Shown: positions 46,100 through 55,004, counted from the stretch's first letter. The stretch is DNA of 64,000 nt from Paracoccus aerodenitrificans (GCF_027913215.1 NZ_CP115784.1:558001-622000), one strand, 5' to 3'. The notes: generated by a model not told the origin, from the sequence alone. Numbers and translations are program-made.

Positions 46100-46667
46100 T
46101 GCCGCAGGCTGTTGTTGGCGGGTCAGAAGCTGGCAGAAAATCAGCCGTCCCCGTCACAAGGTTCCGGGCGATATCGGCGTGTTGGTTTCGGATCAGGTAG
46201 AGGCCCGGACAGGGCCCGGTCAAAGCGCGGAACTGTCGGCGATGGGATACGCGGGCCGACTCTGAACCCGGTGAGGGCATTTTGCCCTGAGCGGGCCGGG
46301 AAGGACGGATACGCAGGGCCTGAACCGGCAGGTGACAGTCCGCCGGAATTGCTGGTCCGGTCTGCCTTGACATGCCTTCCGGTCGCCGTCGTCTCCGTTA
46401 AAGCCCCCGTGTCTCGACCGCTCCAAACGGCCTCTTCAATGGCCTGATCTGCCCGAAGGACAGCGCATGCGCTTCGACGGCTTTGGCGCAACAGCGACGG
46501 CGTAACTTTCTTCCCCTGGGCTGCGCCCATTCCTCGCGCAGACAAGAAACTTCCGCCTCTGCTGTCCAGCCCCGTTCCGGGGTGCGCCAGTCCTCGCCTC
46601 CGGCCGGTCGATCGCCATCGAGGCCGCAATGGTGCGGGCTCGGAAACGGAAAAAACGGAGACTGAAA
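46100..46667 (+). other. 568-base noncoding region before the DUF736 gene
   Basis: No gene with recognisable sequence is present on either strand. The region is GC-rich; frames open on both strands are likely chance. The SD GGAG (46657-46660) of the DUF736 gene lies at its end. Its length and position between two small genes leave room for a regulatory RNA or the scar of deleted genes. Confidence 0.4.
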
Positions 46668-46991
46668 ATGGCTACCATCGGCACCTTCAAGAAGACCGGC
46701 AACGAGTTCACCGGCGAGATCGTCACCCTGAGCGTTCAGGCCAAGGGCGTGCGCATCATCCCCGACACCCGCAGCGCCGGCGAGAACGCCCCAAGCCACC
46801 GGGTTCTGGTCGGCCGCGCCGAGATCGGCGCCGCCTGGTCCAAGCGCTCGAACGAGGGCCGCGACTATCTGGGCCTCAAACTCGACGATCCGAGCTTCAC
46901 CGCCCCGATCTACGCGAACCTCTTCGATGACGAGGATGGCGAAGGCTACTCGCTGATCTGGTCCCGTCCGAACAACCGCCGCGGTGACTGA
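46668..46991 (+). CDS. DUF736 family protein
   Basis: This 107-residue protein matches DUF736: MATIGTFKKTGNEFTGEI, then KGVRIIPD and DYLGLKLDDPSF. It is a small beta-rich protein common in conjugative elements of alphaproteobacteria, with unknown function. Start chosen at MATIGTF, with GGAG seven bases upstream; upstream in-frame codons (RARKRKKRR) are not conserved. A strong terminator follows. Confidence 0.9.
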   Translation: MATIGTFKKTGNEFTGEIVTLSVQAKGVRIIPDTRSAGENAPSHRVLVGRAEIGAAWSKRSNEGRDYLGLKLDDPSFTAPIYANLFDDEDGEGYSLIWSRPNNRRGD

Positions 46992-47000
46992 CGGCGCGAG

Positions 47001-47027
47001 GGCCCCGGCCACAAGGTCGGGGCCTTT
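47001..47027 (+). terminator. Terminator after DUF736
   Basis: GGCCCCGGCC (47001-47010) pairs with GGTCGGGGCC (47015-47024) over loop ACAA with one G-T wobble, followed by TTT. Confidence 0.85.
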
Positions 47028-47043
47028 GCCATGCCCGCAACCG

Positions 47044-47084
47044 AATCGGATGCGTTGATGCGGGTCGCCGACCCGCATCCGATT
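47044..47084. repeat. Nested palindrome at the boundary of the cargo region
   Basis: AATCGGATGCG (47044-47054) is perfectly inverted at 47074-47084. Overlapping it, ATGCGGGTC (47058-47066) is perfectly inverted at 47070-47078 with a 3-base loop. The two stems share 47074-47078 and cannot form fully together. The site lies between the DUF736 terminator and the chromate genes. It could be a recombination or origin-type site, or a terminator for the convergent MFS gene. Confidence 0.6.
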
Positions 47085-47282
47085 GACCCGCCAGCGCCAT
47101 TTTTGATTGGCATCCGCGCTAGAGCGACTATTATAGATGGGGTATTCGGACGTCGGTAATCTTGATCCGAATAACTCAATGTGATTTCCGCAGTGATCGC
47201 TTGATAATCAGCGGATAAACATGAATAGCACGTTCCCCCTGTTCGTTCAGATGACCATTGCGTACTGAAGTACTCGTCTCCG

Positions 47283-48512
47283 CTATTTCTGTTCTTCCGG
47301 CGGCTTGATGTGGCGGAACTGCGCAAGCAGCAGCAGGTCATAGGTGATCTTGAGCCCACCGCAGATCAGGAGCGGCCAGGCTTTGTAGGATGCGGCGAAC
47401 AAGGCTCCGGCCAGCGCGGGACTGGCGGCTGCGGCGAGGCTGCGCGGAACGGAGGTGAAGCTCGCGGCGGCGGCGCGCTCAGCCTCCGTCACCACGGCCA
47501 TGACGTATGACGAGCGCGTCGGCACGTCCATCTGGGAGAGCGCGGCCCGGATCAGCAGTAGGGCAAGCGCAACGCTGAGGTTGGGGGCGAGCGCCGCCAG
47601 CATCAGGGCGATGCTGGAGGGAATGTGGGTGAACACCATCGTATTGACGAGCCCGATGTGCCGCGACAGCCAGGCGGCGACCGGAAAGGAGAAAGCTGCC
47701 AGCACGCCCGACCAGAAGAAGAATATGCCCGCGGCCGACAGCGACAGATCGAAGCGCTCGAACAGCCACAGCGCCAGCAGCGACTGCACGACGAACCCGC
47801 CGGCGAAGGCATCGAGGCTGAAGAGTGCGGCGAGCTTGAAGACGATTGCGCGGGAAGGACCAAGAGCGGCGGCCGCCTCGCCTGTCGGCGGGCGCTTCGG
47901 GATGCGTGCATAGAAAAGACCCCCCAAGAGTCCTACAACCGCATAGAGGATGAACATCAGCTTGATCGCAGTGAGCTGGCCGAGGCCGACGGTGGTCATC
48001 ACATCGGGAATGGTCGCGGCGAGCGCGCCGACGGCGCTTGCGAGCGCTCCCACAAGGCTATAGCGCGCGAACATCCTCGTCCGGTTGGCGTCTTTCACTT
48101 CCCGCGTCAGCGCCGCGTGCTCGATCGGCACGAACACGCTCACACTGCCGGCCGACGGGTTGATCGTGCCGGCAAAGGCAACGACCAGAAGGAGCCCGTA
48201 ATCGTGAACCACGGCGAAGGCGACGCCGGTTGCGATCATCAGGCTGGCGGCCGCCAGCAGAAGCTGACGATGATCAAAGCGCGGGCCGAGAAAGCCGACC
48301 GCGATGGTCAGCAGCGCCGAGCCGAGCAGCGACGCGGTGGCGAGGATGCCGACCTCGAGCGGGCTGAAGCCGAGCGCAAGCAGGTAGACCGGCAGAAGGA
48401 TGGCCACGAAGCCGTCGCCGAAATCGCGCAACGCCCGCGCCGCGAAGAGACAGGTCGCCGGGCGGAGCCACGGGCGCGGCCGAGCGTCCATTTGAGTGTC
48501 AGAGGAGCCCAT
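47283..48512 (-). CDS. MFS permease linked to chromate resistance genes
   Basis: This 409-residue major facilitator protein has about 12 helices, with LRDFGDGFVAILLPVYLLALGF at the start. It has the motif GFLGPRFDHRQ in the loop after TM2, an A-motif variant. It is the last gene of the chrB-chrA-MFS operon and overlaps chrA by 14 bases. Substrate unknown; linkage suggests metal or oxyanion export but does not prove it. Confidence 0.8.
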   Translation of the reverse strand: MGSSDTQMDARPRPWLRPATCLFAARALRDFGDGFVAILLPVYLLALGFSPLEVGILATASLLGSALLTIAVGFLGPRFDHRQLLLAAASLMIATGVAFAVVHDYGLLLVVAFAGTINPSAGSVSVFVPIEHAALTREVKDANRTRMFARYSLVGALASAVGALAATIPDVMTTVGLGQLTAIKLMFILYAVVGLLGGLFYARIPKRPPTGEAAAALGPSRAIVFKLAALFSLDAFAGGFVVQSLLALWLFERFDLSLSAAGIFFFWSGVLAAFSFPVAAWLSRHIGLVNTMVFTHIPSSIALMLAALAPNLSVALALLLIRAALSQMDVPTRSSYVMAVVTEAERAAAASFTSVPRSLAAAASPALAGALFAASYKAWPLLICGGLKITYDLLLLAQFRHIKPPEEQK

Positions 48513-49902
48513 AGGCGAGCCCCGCCAGGGAACAGGCGGCGAGCACCTTGAGCATGCCGACCTTGAAGCGGACCACAGCGATCAGGGCGCCGAGCGTGAG
48601 TATGAGCGAGGCCACGTTGACCGAGCTCAGGACCGGCGCATCGACGCTCATACCGAAACCACTCACCTCGATCAGCTCGCCGAAGAGCACGTGCAGGCCG
48701 AACCACACCGCGAGATTGAGGATGACGCCGACGACGGCGGCCGTGATCGTTGCCAGGGCTGCCGACAGCGCCTGGTTGCTGCGCAGCGCCTCGACATAGG
48801 GCGCGCCGAGAAAGATCCACAGGAAGCAGGGCGTGAAGGTCACCCAGGTGGTGAGAAGCCCGGCGAGCGTGCCAGCCAGCAGCGGATCGAGCGACCCCGG
48901 CGAGCGAAAGGCGCCCATGAAGCCCACGAACTGCGTGACCATGATGAGCGGCCCGGGCGTGGTCTCTGCCATGCCGAGCCCATCCAGCATCTCGCCGGGT
49001 TGGAGCCAGTGATAGCTCTCGACCGCCTGCTGCGCGACATAGGCGAGAACGGCATAGGCGCCGCCGAAGGTCACCACGGCCATCTTGGAGAAGAAGACGG
49101 CAATGTCGGCGAAGACATTGCCGGGACCGAACGCAGCAAGAAGGGCGGCGACCGGCGCAAGCCACAGAACGAGGAAGGCGCCCGCGATCTTCAGCGCCCA
49201 GCGGACCGAAGGATGGGCATGCGCCGGGATCGTCTCGCCGAGGGCACTGTCGGCGTCGGCGACCTGCTTGTCGCCCACCTTGCCGTGCCCGTTGGAGGAA
49301 AGGAAGGGGGCAAGGCCCGCGCGCCCGCCGGCAAAGCCGATCAGAGCCGCTGTCAGAACGATGAGGGGAAACGGCACCTGGAAAAAGAAAATGGCGATGA
49401 AGGCGGCCGCCGCAAGCGCCACCATGACGTTGTTCTTAAGGGCGCGACTGCCGACGCGCACGACGGCTTGCAGCACGATGGCGAGCACCGCCGCCTTCAG
49501 CCCGAAGAACAACGCCTCGACCGCGCCGACATTGCCGAAGAGCGCATAAATCCAGCTCAACGCCATGATGGCGACGAGTCCCGGCAGCACGAACAGCGCG
49601 CCGGCGACGAGCCCGCCCTTGGTCTTGTGGAGGAGCCAGCCGATATAGACGGCGAGCTGCTGCGCCTCCGGGCCGGGCAGGAGCATGCAGTAGTTGAGCG
49701 CATGCAGGAAGCGGTTCTCGCCGATCCAGCGCTTCTCCTCGACGATGATCCGGTGCATCACCGCGATCTGCCCTGCCGGGCCGCCGAAGGAGAGCGCCGC
49801 GACCCGGGCCCAGACCCGCACGGCCTCTCCGAACGGGATGCCGTGGTCGGGCGCATCGTCGCGCTCGATGGATTGTGTGTCGTTGCCGGCGTTTCTGTTC
49901 AT
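48499..49902 (-). CDS. chrA: Chromate efflux transporter ChrA
   Basis: This 467-residue long-chain ChrA of the CHR family has two homologous halves, each beginning with a conserved segment (ARVAALSFGGPAGQIAVMHR and VVTFGGAYAVLAYVAQQAV). It exports chromate from the cytoplasm. The signature LPGPEAQQLAVYIGW is in the first half. The start overlaps the end of chrB by 4 bases, so translation is coupled. Confidence 0.92.
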   Translation of the reverse strand: MNRNAGNDTQSIERDDAPDHGIPFGEAVRVWARVAALSFGGPAGQIAVMHRIIVEEKRWIGENRFLHALNYCMLLPGPEAQQLAVYIGWLLHKTKGGLVAGALFVLPGLVAIMALSWIYALFGNVGAVEALFFGLKAAVLAIVLQAVVRVGSRALKNNVMVALAAAAFIAIFFFQVPFPLIVLTAALIGFAGGRAGLAPFLSSNGHGKVGDKQVADADSALGETIPAHAHPSVRWALKIAGAFLVLWLAPVAALLAAFGPGNVFADIAVFFSKMAVVTFGGAYAVLAYVAQQAVESYHWLQPGEMLDGLGMAETTPGPLIMVTQFVGFMGAFRSPGSLDPLLAGTLAGLLTTWVTFTPCFLWIFLGAPYVEALRSNQALSAALATITAAVVGVILNLAVWFGLHVLFGELIEVSGFGMSVDAPVLSSVNVASLILTLGALIAVVRFKVGMLKVLAACSLAGLAYGLL

Positions 49903-50903
49903 GGATCCATCCCTGCGCGTCCGCGGCGCGTCTTGTGAAAATACTGGTAGAGGTTGTCGAGGACGGGCTCGCCTTGAGCGATGCGCTCCTCGTCGTCCGC
50001 ATGCGCCACGGCGATGCCGGCGATGAGATGGGCAATGCCGGCGGCTTCCTCGCGCCCGAACTTGCCGTCCTTGAGGTCGATGTCATGGACGATCTCACCG
50101 ATCGCCCGAAGGGCCGGGTCGTCGAGACCGGCGCGGGTGAGCAGCACCTCGAAACTGCAACGGTCGCCCTCATGGGTGAACTCGCCTTCGAACATGTCGA
50201 AACGCAGCTCGCCCGGTTCGGGGACATAGTCCTTGCCCGGCACGAAGCGGATGACGGCATCGGGGTCGATGAACCGGCGGATAAGCCAACTACAGGCGAT
50301 GCGGTCGATGTGGACGCCCTTGCGCGTGACCCAGACACGGCCTTTGAGGTCTTCGATGGCCGGCACAGCCTCTGGCTCTGCGGCGTCCGTGTCCACGTCC
50401 ACTACGAGCAAGCCCTCGAGTTCAGTGATGGCACCTTCTGCGGCGAGGCGGCCGGTCGCGCCGAAGAAGTCGATCGCCGCAATATCGGCGAGCCGCTTGC
50501 GTAGCCGCCGGACCTGGGCGCGCGCTTCCGTCTTCTCCTCACCGCTAGCCGCCACATCGAGAGTTGCTGTGAGTGCCCGGGCCTCGTTGGCGATCGCCTC
50601 ATAGTCGTCATCGCGCGCCGTATCGAACAGGGCCCGCACCTGATCGTCCGATAGACCGTCGATCAGGCGTGCCTCGCACACCATTGCCTCGCCGCCGCCC
50701 TCGACAATCTCCTTCAGGAGCCACGCGAAATCCTCCCGCGTCTCGGCCGTCGCCGGCAGCGCGTAGACGGTGCTCTTCACCGCGACGGCGCCAATGCCTT
50801 GCAGCCGGCGCCAGACCTTCACGCGCAAATAGGCCGGCTTGCTGGGAAGCTGGTGGATCAAAAGAAGCCAGGGTGGGTTCGGCAACGGCTGCTTGTCGTT
50901 CAT
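49899..50903 (-). CDS. chrB: Chromate-sensitive regulator ChrB
   Basis: This 334-residue protein has the ChrB N-terminal domain (WLLLIHQLPSKPAYLRVKVWRRLQGIGAV) and the C-terminal ChrB domain (VWVTRKGVHIDRIACSWLIRRFIDPDA, CSFEVLL). ChrB senses chromate and controls chrA expression. It is first in the operon. A weak promoter is visible on the minus strand, TTGCAG (50932-50937 complement) and TACAGT (50910-50915 complement), 16 bases apart and very near the start. Confidence 0.9.
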   Translation of the reverse strand: MNDKQPLPNPPWLLLIHQLPSKPAYLRVKVWRRLQGIGAVAVKSTVYALPATAETREDFAWLLKEIVEGGGEAMVCEARLIDGLSDDQVRALFDTARDDDYEAIANEARALTATLDVAASGEEKTEARAQVRRLRKRLADIAAIDFFGATGRLAAEGAITELEGLLVVDVDTDAAEPEAVPAIEDLKGRVWVTRKGVHIDRIACSWLIRRFIDPDAVIRFVPGKDYVPEPGELRFDMFEGEFTHEGDRCSFEVLLTRAGLDDPALRAIGEIVHDIDLKDGKFGREEAAGIAHLIAGIAVAHADDEERIAQGEPVLDNLYQYFHKTRRGRAGMDP

Positions 50904-50939
50904 GTAGTGACTGTATCATTGCGCGAATTATCTGCAACA

Positions 50940-51143
50940 TTTGTATCAAGAGAGATCGAGTCTCTTACTCGCTCAGCCGGATCTGACCGGGCTCCGCGAT
51001 GTCAGATCCGGTCCAAATCACGCCAGCTGCCGATGGGCGCGCTCGATCATTTGGCGAAGAACAACTGAAATAGTCGTAGTTTACAAAACCGTCTGAAGAT
51101 TGGTTATGAGAAGTGCCGTTCCTTGATTCGGAGAGGATTCGGT
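50940..51143 (+). other. IS110 left-end noncoding region, candidate bridge RNA locus
   Basis: About 200 bases without a gene precede the IS110 transposase. CCGGATCTGAC (50977-50987) is perfectly inverted at 51001-51011 with a 13-base loop. Another foldback is AGAGA (50951-50955) with TCTCT (50961-50965). In IS110-group elements this region encodes a bridge RNA that guides recombination. Exact element ends and RNA boundaries cannot be fixed here. Confidence 0.45.
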
Positions 51144-52190
51144 ATGTCTCAAGACCACTACATCGGCCTGGACGTCTCGGCACGCAGCGTGAACCTCTGC
51201 GCAGTCGATCACGAAGGCCGAGTTGTTCACGAAGCAAAGCTTACTTCCGAGCCGGAGGAAATCGCGCGACATATTCTGGCACTGCCCTTTGCCGTTTGCC
51301 GCGTGGGTCTGGAGGCCGGAATGTTGTCACAGCATATCTTCGGCACACTTGCCGAAGCAGGCATTCCCGCCATTTGCGTCGAAACCCGGCACATGAAGGC
51401 TGTGCTTGCCGCGCAGCTCAACAAGACCGACCGGCACGATGCGCGCGGCATTGCGCAAATGATGCGGGTCGGGTTGTTCAAGGAGGTTCATGTCAAGACG
51501 CCGACGAGTCGGCGCCTGCGGGCCGTCCTCACCGCCCGGCAGCTGCTCCGCAACAAGCTTCAGGATGTCGAGAACGAAATCCGGGGGCTGATGCGCGACT
51601 TCGGCTATCATCTGGGTAAGGTGACGGCTCGTGATTTCGAGCCGCGTGTGCGCGAACTGACCGCAGACACGGAACTGCACGTCGTCTCAGATACGCTTCT
51701 TTTGGTTAGGCGTGGATTGCGGGAGCAGTTCGGCAGATTGGACGACCTGTTGGTCAAATTAGCGCGGCAGGACGAATTGACCCGGAGGTTCATGACGGTG
51801 CCCGGCGTAGGGCCGCTCGTCGCGCTGACGTTCCGGGCGACGGTGGATGTTCCCTCGCGCTTTGCGCGATCTCGGACCGTCGGTGCCCATTTTGGCCTGA
51901 CGCCGCGCAAGCAGCAATCTGGTGAGGTCGATCGGAGCGGCAGGATTTCCAGGTGGGGAGACGCCATGATGCGCAGCCTGCTCTATGAGGGCGCACAAGT
52001 CCTGCTGACACGTGTAAAGAGATGGTCTGCGCTGAAGGCTTGGGCGATGCAGGTGGCGCGGAGGCGCGGCCACAAGAAAGCGATTATTGCTCTGGCGCGC
52101 AAGATCGCTGTCATCTTGCACCGCATGTGGGTAGACGGGACCGAATTCGAATGGGGCAAGCGGCCGGAAACCGCTGCGTCATCAGTATAG
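51144..52190 (+). mobile_element. IS110-family DEDD transposase
   Basis: 348 residues. The N-terminal RuvC-like DEDD domain includes YIGLDVSARSV, VGLEAG and NKTDRHDARGIAQMM. The C-terminal Transposase_20 domain has TVPGVGPLVALTF, GAHFGLTPRKQQSG and GRISRWGDAMMRSLLYEGA with the conserved serine. The protein looks complete. The ATG at 51144 has GGAGAGG upstream. It stands between the chromate operon and the right end of the island and could have caused local deletions. Confidence 0.9.
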
Positions 52191-52194
52191 AGTT

Positions 52195-52214
52195 CGACCA
52201 GGTTTTGCTGGTCG
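52195..52214 (+). terminator. Hairpin just after the IS110 transposase
   Basis: CGACCAG (52195-52201) pairs perfectly with CTGGTCG (52208-52214), loop GTTTTG, starting five bases after the stop. It may terminate the transposase transcript or belong to the right end of the element. The following 170 bases to 52388 hold no gene I can support. Confidence 0.5.
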
Positions 52215-52388
52215 AGGCACTTCCCCGCGAGGGGACGGGGAACGGCGAGCGCGCAAATACGACTTGACCGCCAAGGCGATGCCGAGGTGATGTCGCATTA
52301 TAGATTGTCCCGCCGGCTCCTCTGATCCCATCCTGTGGCGGTCTCGTACCGACCACGAAGAGAAGCATGATCCTCGCGGGGGTGCCAT

Positions 52389-52607
52389 TCAAACCTCGTC
52401 GTCGGGAACGACCAGATCGACGTGGCTGACGCCGAGGGCTTGGGCAAGCTCATACAGCGTGATCACGGTCGGATTCCTCCGGCCGCGTTCAAGGCTGCTG
52501 AGATATTGTTGGCTGAAGCCGGAACGCGCTTCAACCACTTCCTGGGTCAGGCCCTTCTCCCGACGCAGGCGGGCGAAGTTCCGGCCGACCAGTTTGCGCA
52601 TATCCAT
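52389..52607 (-). CDS. XRE-family helix-turn-helix regulator
   Basis: A 72-residue single-domain Cro/C1-type protein: NFARLRREKGLTQEVVEARSGFSQQYLSSLERGRRNPTVITL covers the five-helix fold. No effector domain. It is divergent from the HTH gene at 52762, with a shared operator region between them. Likely controls conjugation or maintenance genes in the intact element. Confidence 0.85.
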   Translation of the reverse strand: MDMRKLVGRNFARLRREKGLTQEVVEARSGFSQQYLSSLERGRRNPTVITLYELAQALGVSHVDLVVPDDEV

Positions 52608-52768
52608 GCGCAGGAAGATCGCGATTTACATACTTTAAGTTTATCAACTATAATATGTAATTGGGCCGCTGGTGAGGGAGAAGTCTTCTCTATCCGGTTG
52701 GTCCGAATAGAGAAGTCGTAGTTCTGGCGCATGCGCCGGGCCGGATGGGAGGTGATCATGCATGATCA
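52608..52768. promoter_or_regulatory. Divergent control region with three inverted repeats
   Basis: A -35 TTTACA (52625-52630) and -10 TATAAT (52649-52654), 18 bases apart, face right. TTACATA (52626-52632) is inverted at 52654-52660. GTCTTCTCTAT (52683-52693) is inverted at 52707-52717 with one mismatch. A perfect 16-base palindrome, TGATCATGCATGATCA (52753-52768), covers the start codon of the right-hand gene. Confidence 0.65.
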
Positions 52769-53019
52769 CCGCCCGACAATCACGGGCCGCGCGGGCGCTT
52801 CTGGGATGGACGCAGGAGAGGCTGGCGGATGAGGCCCGGGTATCTCTGACCGCGCTCAAGCGCCTCGAATCCGAAAGCGGGCTCGAGGTCTATGAAAGCA
52901 CGCGCGATCAGGTGCGCCGGGCGCTGGAGACCGCCGGGGTCGTTCTGCTATCGACTGACAAGGGGCAGGGGGTGTTGTTGCTTCATGGCCGGGCTGATGA
53001 GAAGACGACACGCGGTTAG
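52762..53019 (+). CDS. HTH DNA-binding protein
   Basis: An 85-residue protein with a helix-turn-helix core (SRAARALLGWTQERLADEARVSLTALKRLE) and a short C-terminal part that resembles the strand-rich tail of similar small regulators (VVLLSTDKGQGVLLL). GGAGG lies about ten bases before the ATG. The start codon lies in a perfect palindrome, which suggests autoregulation. Confidence 0.82.
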   Translation: MITARQSRAARALLGWTQERLADEARVSLTALKRLESESGLEVYESTRDQVRRALETAGVVLLSTDKGQGVLLLHGRADEKTTRG

Positions 53020-53096
53020 ACGCGCTGAAGATGCTTTCCGGTGTCGATTGTCCGGGCGCTTATATTGTTTGTTCCAAAAACTTCCAGAGTGTCGGC

Positions 53097-53369
53097 ATGA
53101 CGCCTGAATCAGTTGAGCCGTTTCAGGATGAGCCGCCGACCGGCGAGGCACTGACGCCCTATGATCGCGCGCATATGGCGCTCTATCTGCGCATGCTCGA
53201 CGCCCATCGCGATGGCGCGGACTGGCGCGAGGTGGTCGAGGTCCTGTTCGGCCTCGATCCGGTGGCGGAACTAGATCGCTGCCGCAGCCTTCATGACAGC
53301 CATCTCGCCCGTGCCCGCTGGCTCAGCGAACAGGGCTATCGCGAATTGCTTCGCGACAATCGGCGCTGA
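53097..53369 (+). CDS. DUF2285-like protein
   Basis: A 90-residue protein with AHMALYLRMLDAHRDGADWREVVEVLFGLDP and ARARWLSEQGYRELLRDNRR. The C-terminal Arg-rich GYRELL pattern is that of DUF2285-type DNA-binding proteins found next to DUF6499 genes in ICEs. The ATG at 53097 has no clear SD; an upstream in-frame start at 53031 is possible but not conserved. Confidence 0.7.
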   Translation: MTPESVEPFQDEPPTGEALTPYDRAHMALYLRMLDAHRDGADWREVVEVLFGLDPVAELDRCRSLHDSHLARARWLSEQGYRELLRDNRR

Positions 53370-53486
53370 GCGGCCGGTGATGCCGCTGCGGCATCACCCT
53401 CTGCGAAACAATGGGGTTCCGAACTTCGGCTTTCGCATGAATGTTGGCTGGCATTCTCACGGCATGCGCTGAAAGCGAGGTAGACC

Positions 53487-54255
53487 ATGCCCTACGATCC
53501 CTCCGGCTGGCGATCCTCTGCGGGCTACGATCATGTCGAAGACCTGACAGCATCTGACCTGGCCTGGGAATGGCTGCGCCGCAGTGACGACTATGCGGCG
53601 GATTACAGAGCGCTGAACGAGGCGCAGGAAGAAGGAGCCCCCACGCTCGCGCAAATGCGCGAACGCTGGGGGCTACGATTTCCCGCTCGATCCGTCCCTG
53701 GCGCCTCCCGGCGCGCCTGTCTTCTGGGAACCAGAGATCGATACCGGCGGCGTTGTTTTGGTCGAGGCACCGGAAGTGCTGAAGGCGGAGGTCGCGGCGT
53801 TGCCCGACTTCGACCGTCTGGGGGCAGACGAGGGTGAACCGGCAAAATTCCTGATGATCGACGGAGGTGGGCATCTCTGCCTGTTTCATGCCGAGATATC
53901 GTCAGGAACTGAGACCCCTGCTGCCGTGGTGCCGCTTGGATTGGAAGGTTTCGACCGATTGGAAGCCGTCCACAGATTGCTGGCATCGCTGCACCAGCGC
54001 GCGATTCCGCCCGACACGCGGCTGACGCCACAACAGCGCCTCCGTATCCGACGCATGTTGCAGGCCCATGATGCGCGACAATCCGGGGCGACACAGAAGG
54101 AAATAGCGCGCGGTATATTCCGAACAGGTGATCTAAGCCGTGACGAATGGCAGGTTCACTCGACACGCTATGCCGTCATCGGATTGCTCAGGGACGCCAA
54201 GGCTCTGGTTGCCGGTGGCTATCGTCGCCTGCTGCGGCATCGACGCAAGAGGTGA
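53487..54255 (+). pseudogene. DUF6499-DUF2285 regulator, broken by a frameshift
   Basis: The first 70 codons (PYDPSGWRSSAGYDHVEDLTASDLAWEWLRR) are DUF6499, and the continuation in the next frame (AAVVPLGLEGFDRLEAVHRL, then GATQKEIARGIF and GLLRDAKALVAGGYRRLLR) is DUF2285. The frames switch at a run of five G near 53670: with four G the sequence reads RWGYDFPLDPSL, as expected. So one extra G breaks the gene. It could be a true mutation or a sequencing error in a homopolymer. Confidence 0.78.
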
Positions 54256-54434
54256 GCAGTTCGAACGACAATTCTGGACGTAACATCCTCCCCGGTGTTG
54301 GCTATGGAACTCGCGCCCGAGGCTGCGAATGGGAAGCCAATCTTATCATGGCGTTCTGTGGTACCGCTCTGGATCCGCGGAAATTTAGCTATTGCTGCGT
54401 TGAACTTCTCGGAAAGCTATGATGTGCAGGTGCC

Positions 54435-54869
54435 ATGGCCCGCATTTTGATCCTGTTCGTTGTCATCGCACTGTCCGCTTGTTCATATGACCAGCTAGCC
54501 GGGGCGCAGCCTGAAGCCTCTGCTGGTGTGTTTTCTGGCCGTGCAGATGTTATCGATGGCGATACTCTGGACGTCGCCGGAACGCGTATCAGGCTTTTTG
54601 GCATCGATGCACCGGAGGTGAGCCAAACCTGCGGGCGTGGCGATGGATCCGCTTGGTCCTGCGGGCAATGGTCCCGAAGCGAGCTTGTTCGTCTGCTTGG
54701 CGGACGGCCCGTCGAGTGCCAACCGCGCGACGTTGATCGATACGGTCGGATCGTCGCTATCTGCTATGTGCAGGGGCGCGATGTGAATGCAGCCATGGTC
54801 GAATCCGGCGCGGCTCATGCCTATCGGAAGTATACGATGGGTAGATGCTGGCGCCCAACTGTTTCTTGA
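54435..54869 (+). CDS. Thermonuclease-family lipoprotein, C-terminally truncated
   Basis: 144 residues. A lipoprotein signal with lipobox LSAC precedes a staphylococcal-nuclease-like domain: VIDGDTLDVAGTRIRLFGIDAPE carries the first arginine, aspartate and glutamate, and DRYGRIVAICY the second arginine. After AHAYRKYT, where about 30 more residues with a W-type tail are usual, the frame ends in an unrelated MGRCWRPTVS. The truncation probably marks the right edge of the island or a deletion join. Such nucleases often sit near the end of these elements. Confidence 0.72.
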   Translation: MARILILFVVIALSACSYDQLAGAQPEASAGVFSGRADVIDGDTLDVAGTRIRLFGIDAPEVSQTCGRGDGSAWSCGQWSRSELVRLLGGRPVECQPRDVDRYGRIVAICYVQGRDVNAAMVESGAAHAYRKYTMGRCWRPTVS

Positions 54870-54975
54870 AGTTTTGGGCGGACAGCGGACTTTCGGCGCA
54901 CAACCCGCCGATGTCGGCTTTACACCGGCCGGACCTGTAATCGCCCCTATTCTGCTACGCGGCTCTGGAACGAAA

Positions 54976-55004
54976 TTTACCCCAATCGCTGCGGATGTTA
55001 TACT
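54976..55004 (+). promoter_or_regulatory. Putative promoter of nasTS
   Basis: TTTACC (54976-54981) and TATACT (54999-55004) with 17 bases between. It would start transcription near 55011, leaving about 160 bases before nasT. The stretch 54870-55174 contains no gene I can support. Confidence 0.5.

Noticed and set aside
51072..52723. AGTCGTAGTT at 51072-51081 and again at 52714-52723, flanking the IS110
   Set aside because: A 10-base identity could be a target duplication, but the copies are not at plausible element ends, and IS110 elements usually make no such duplication. Treated as chance.
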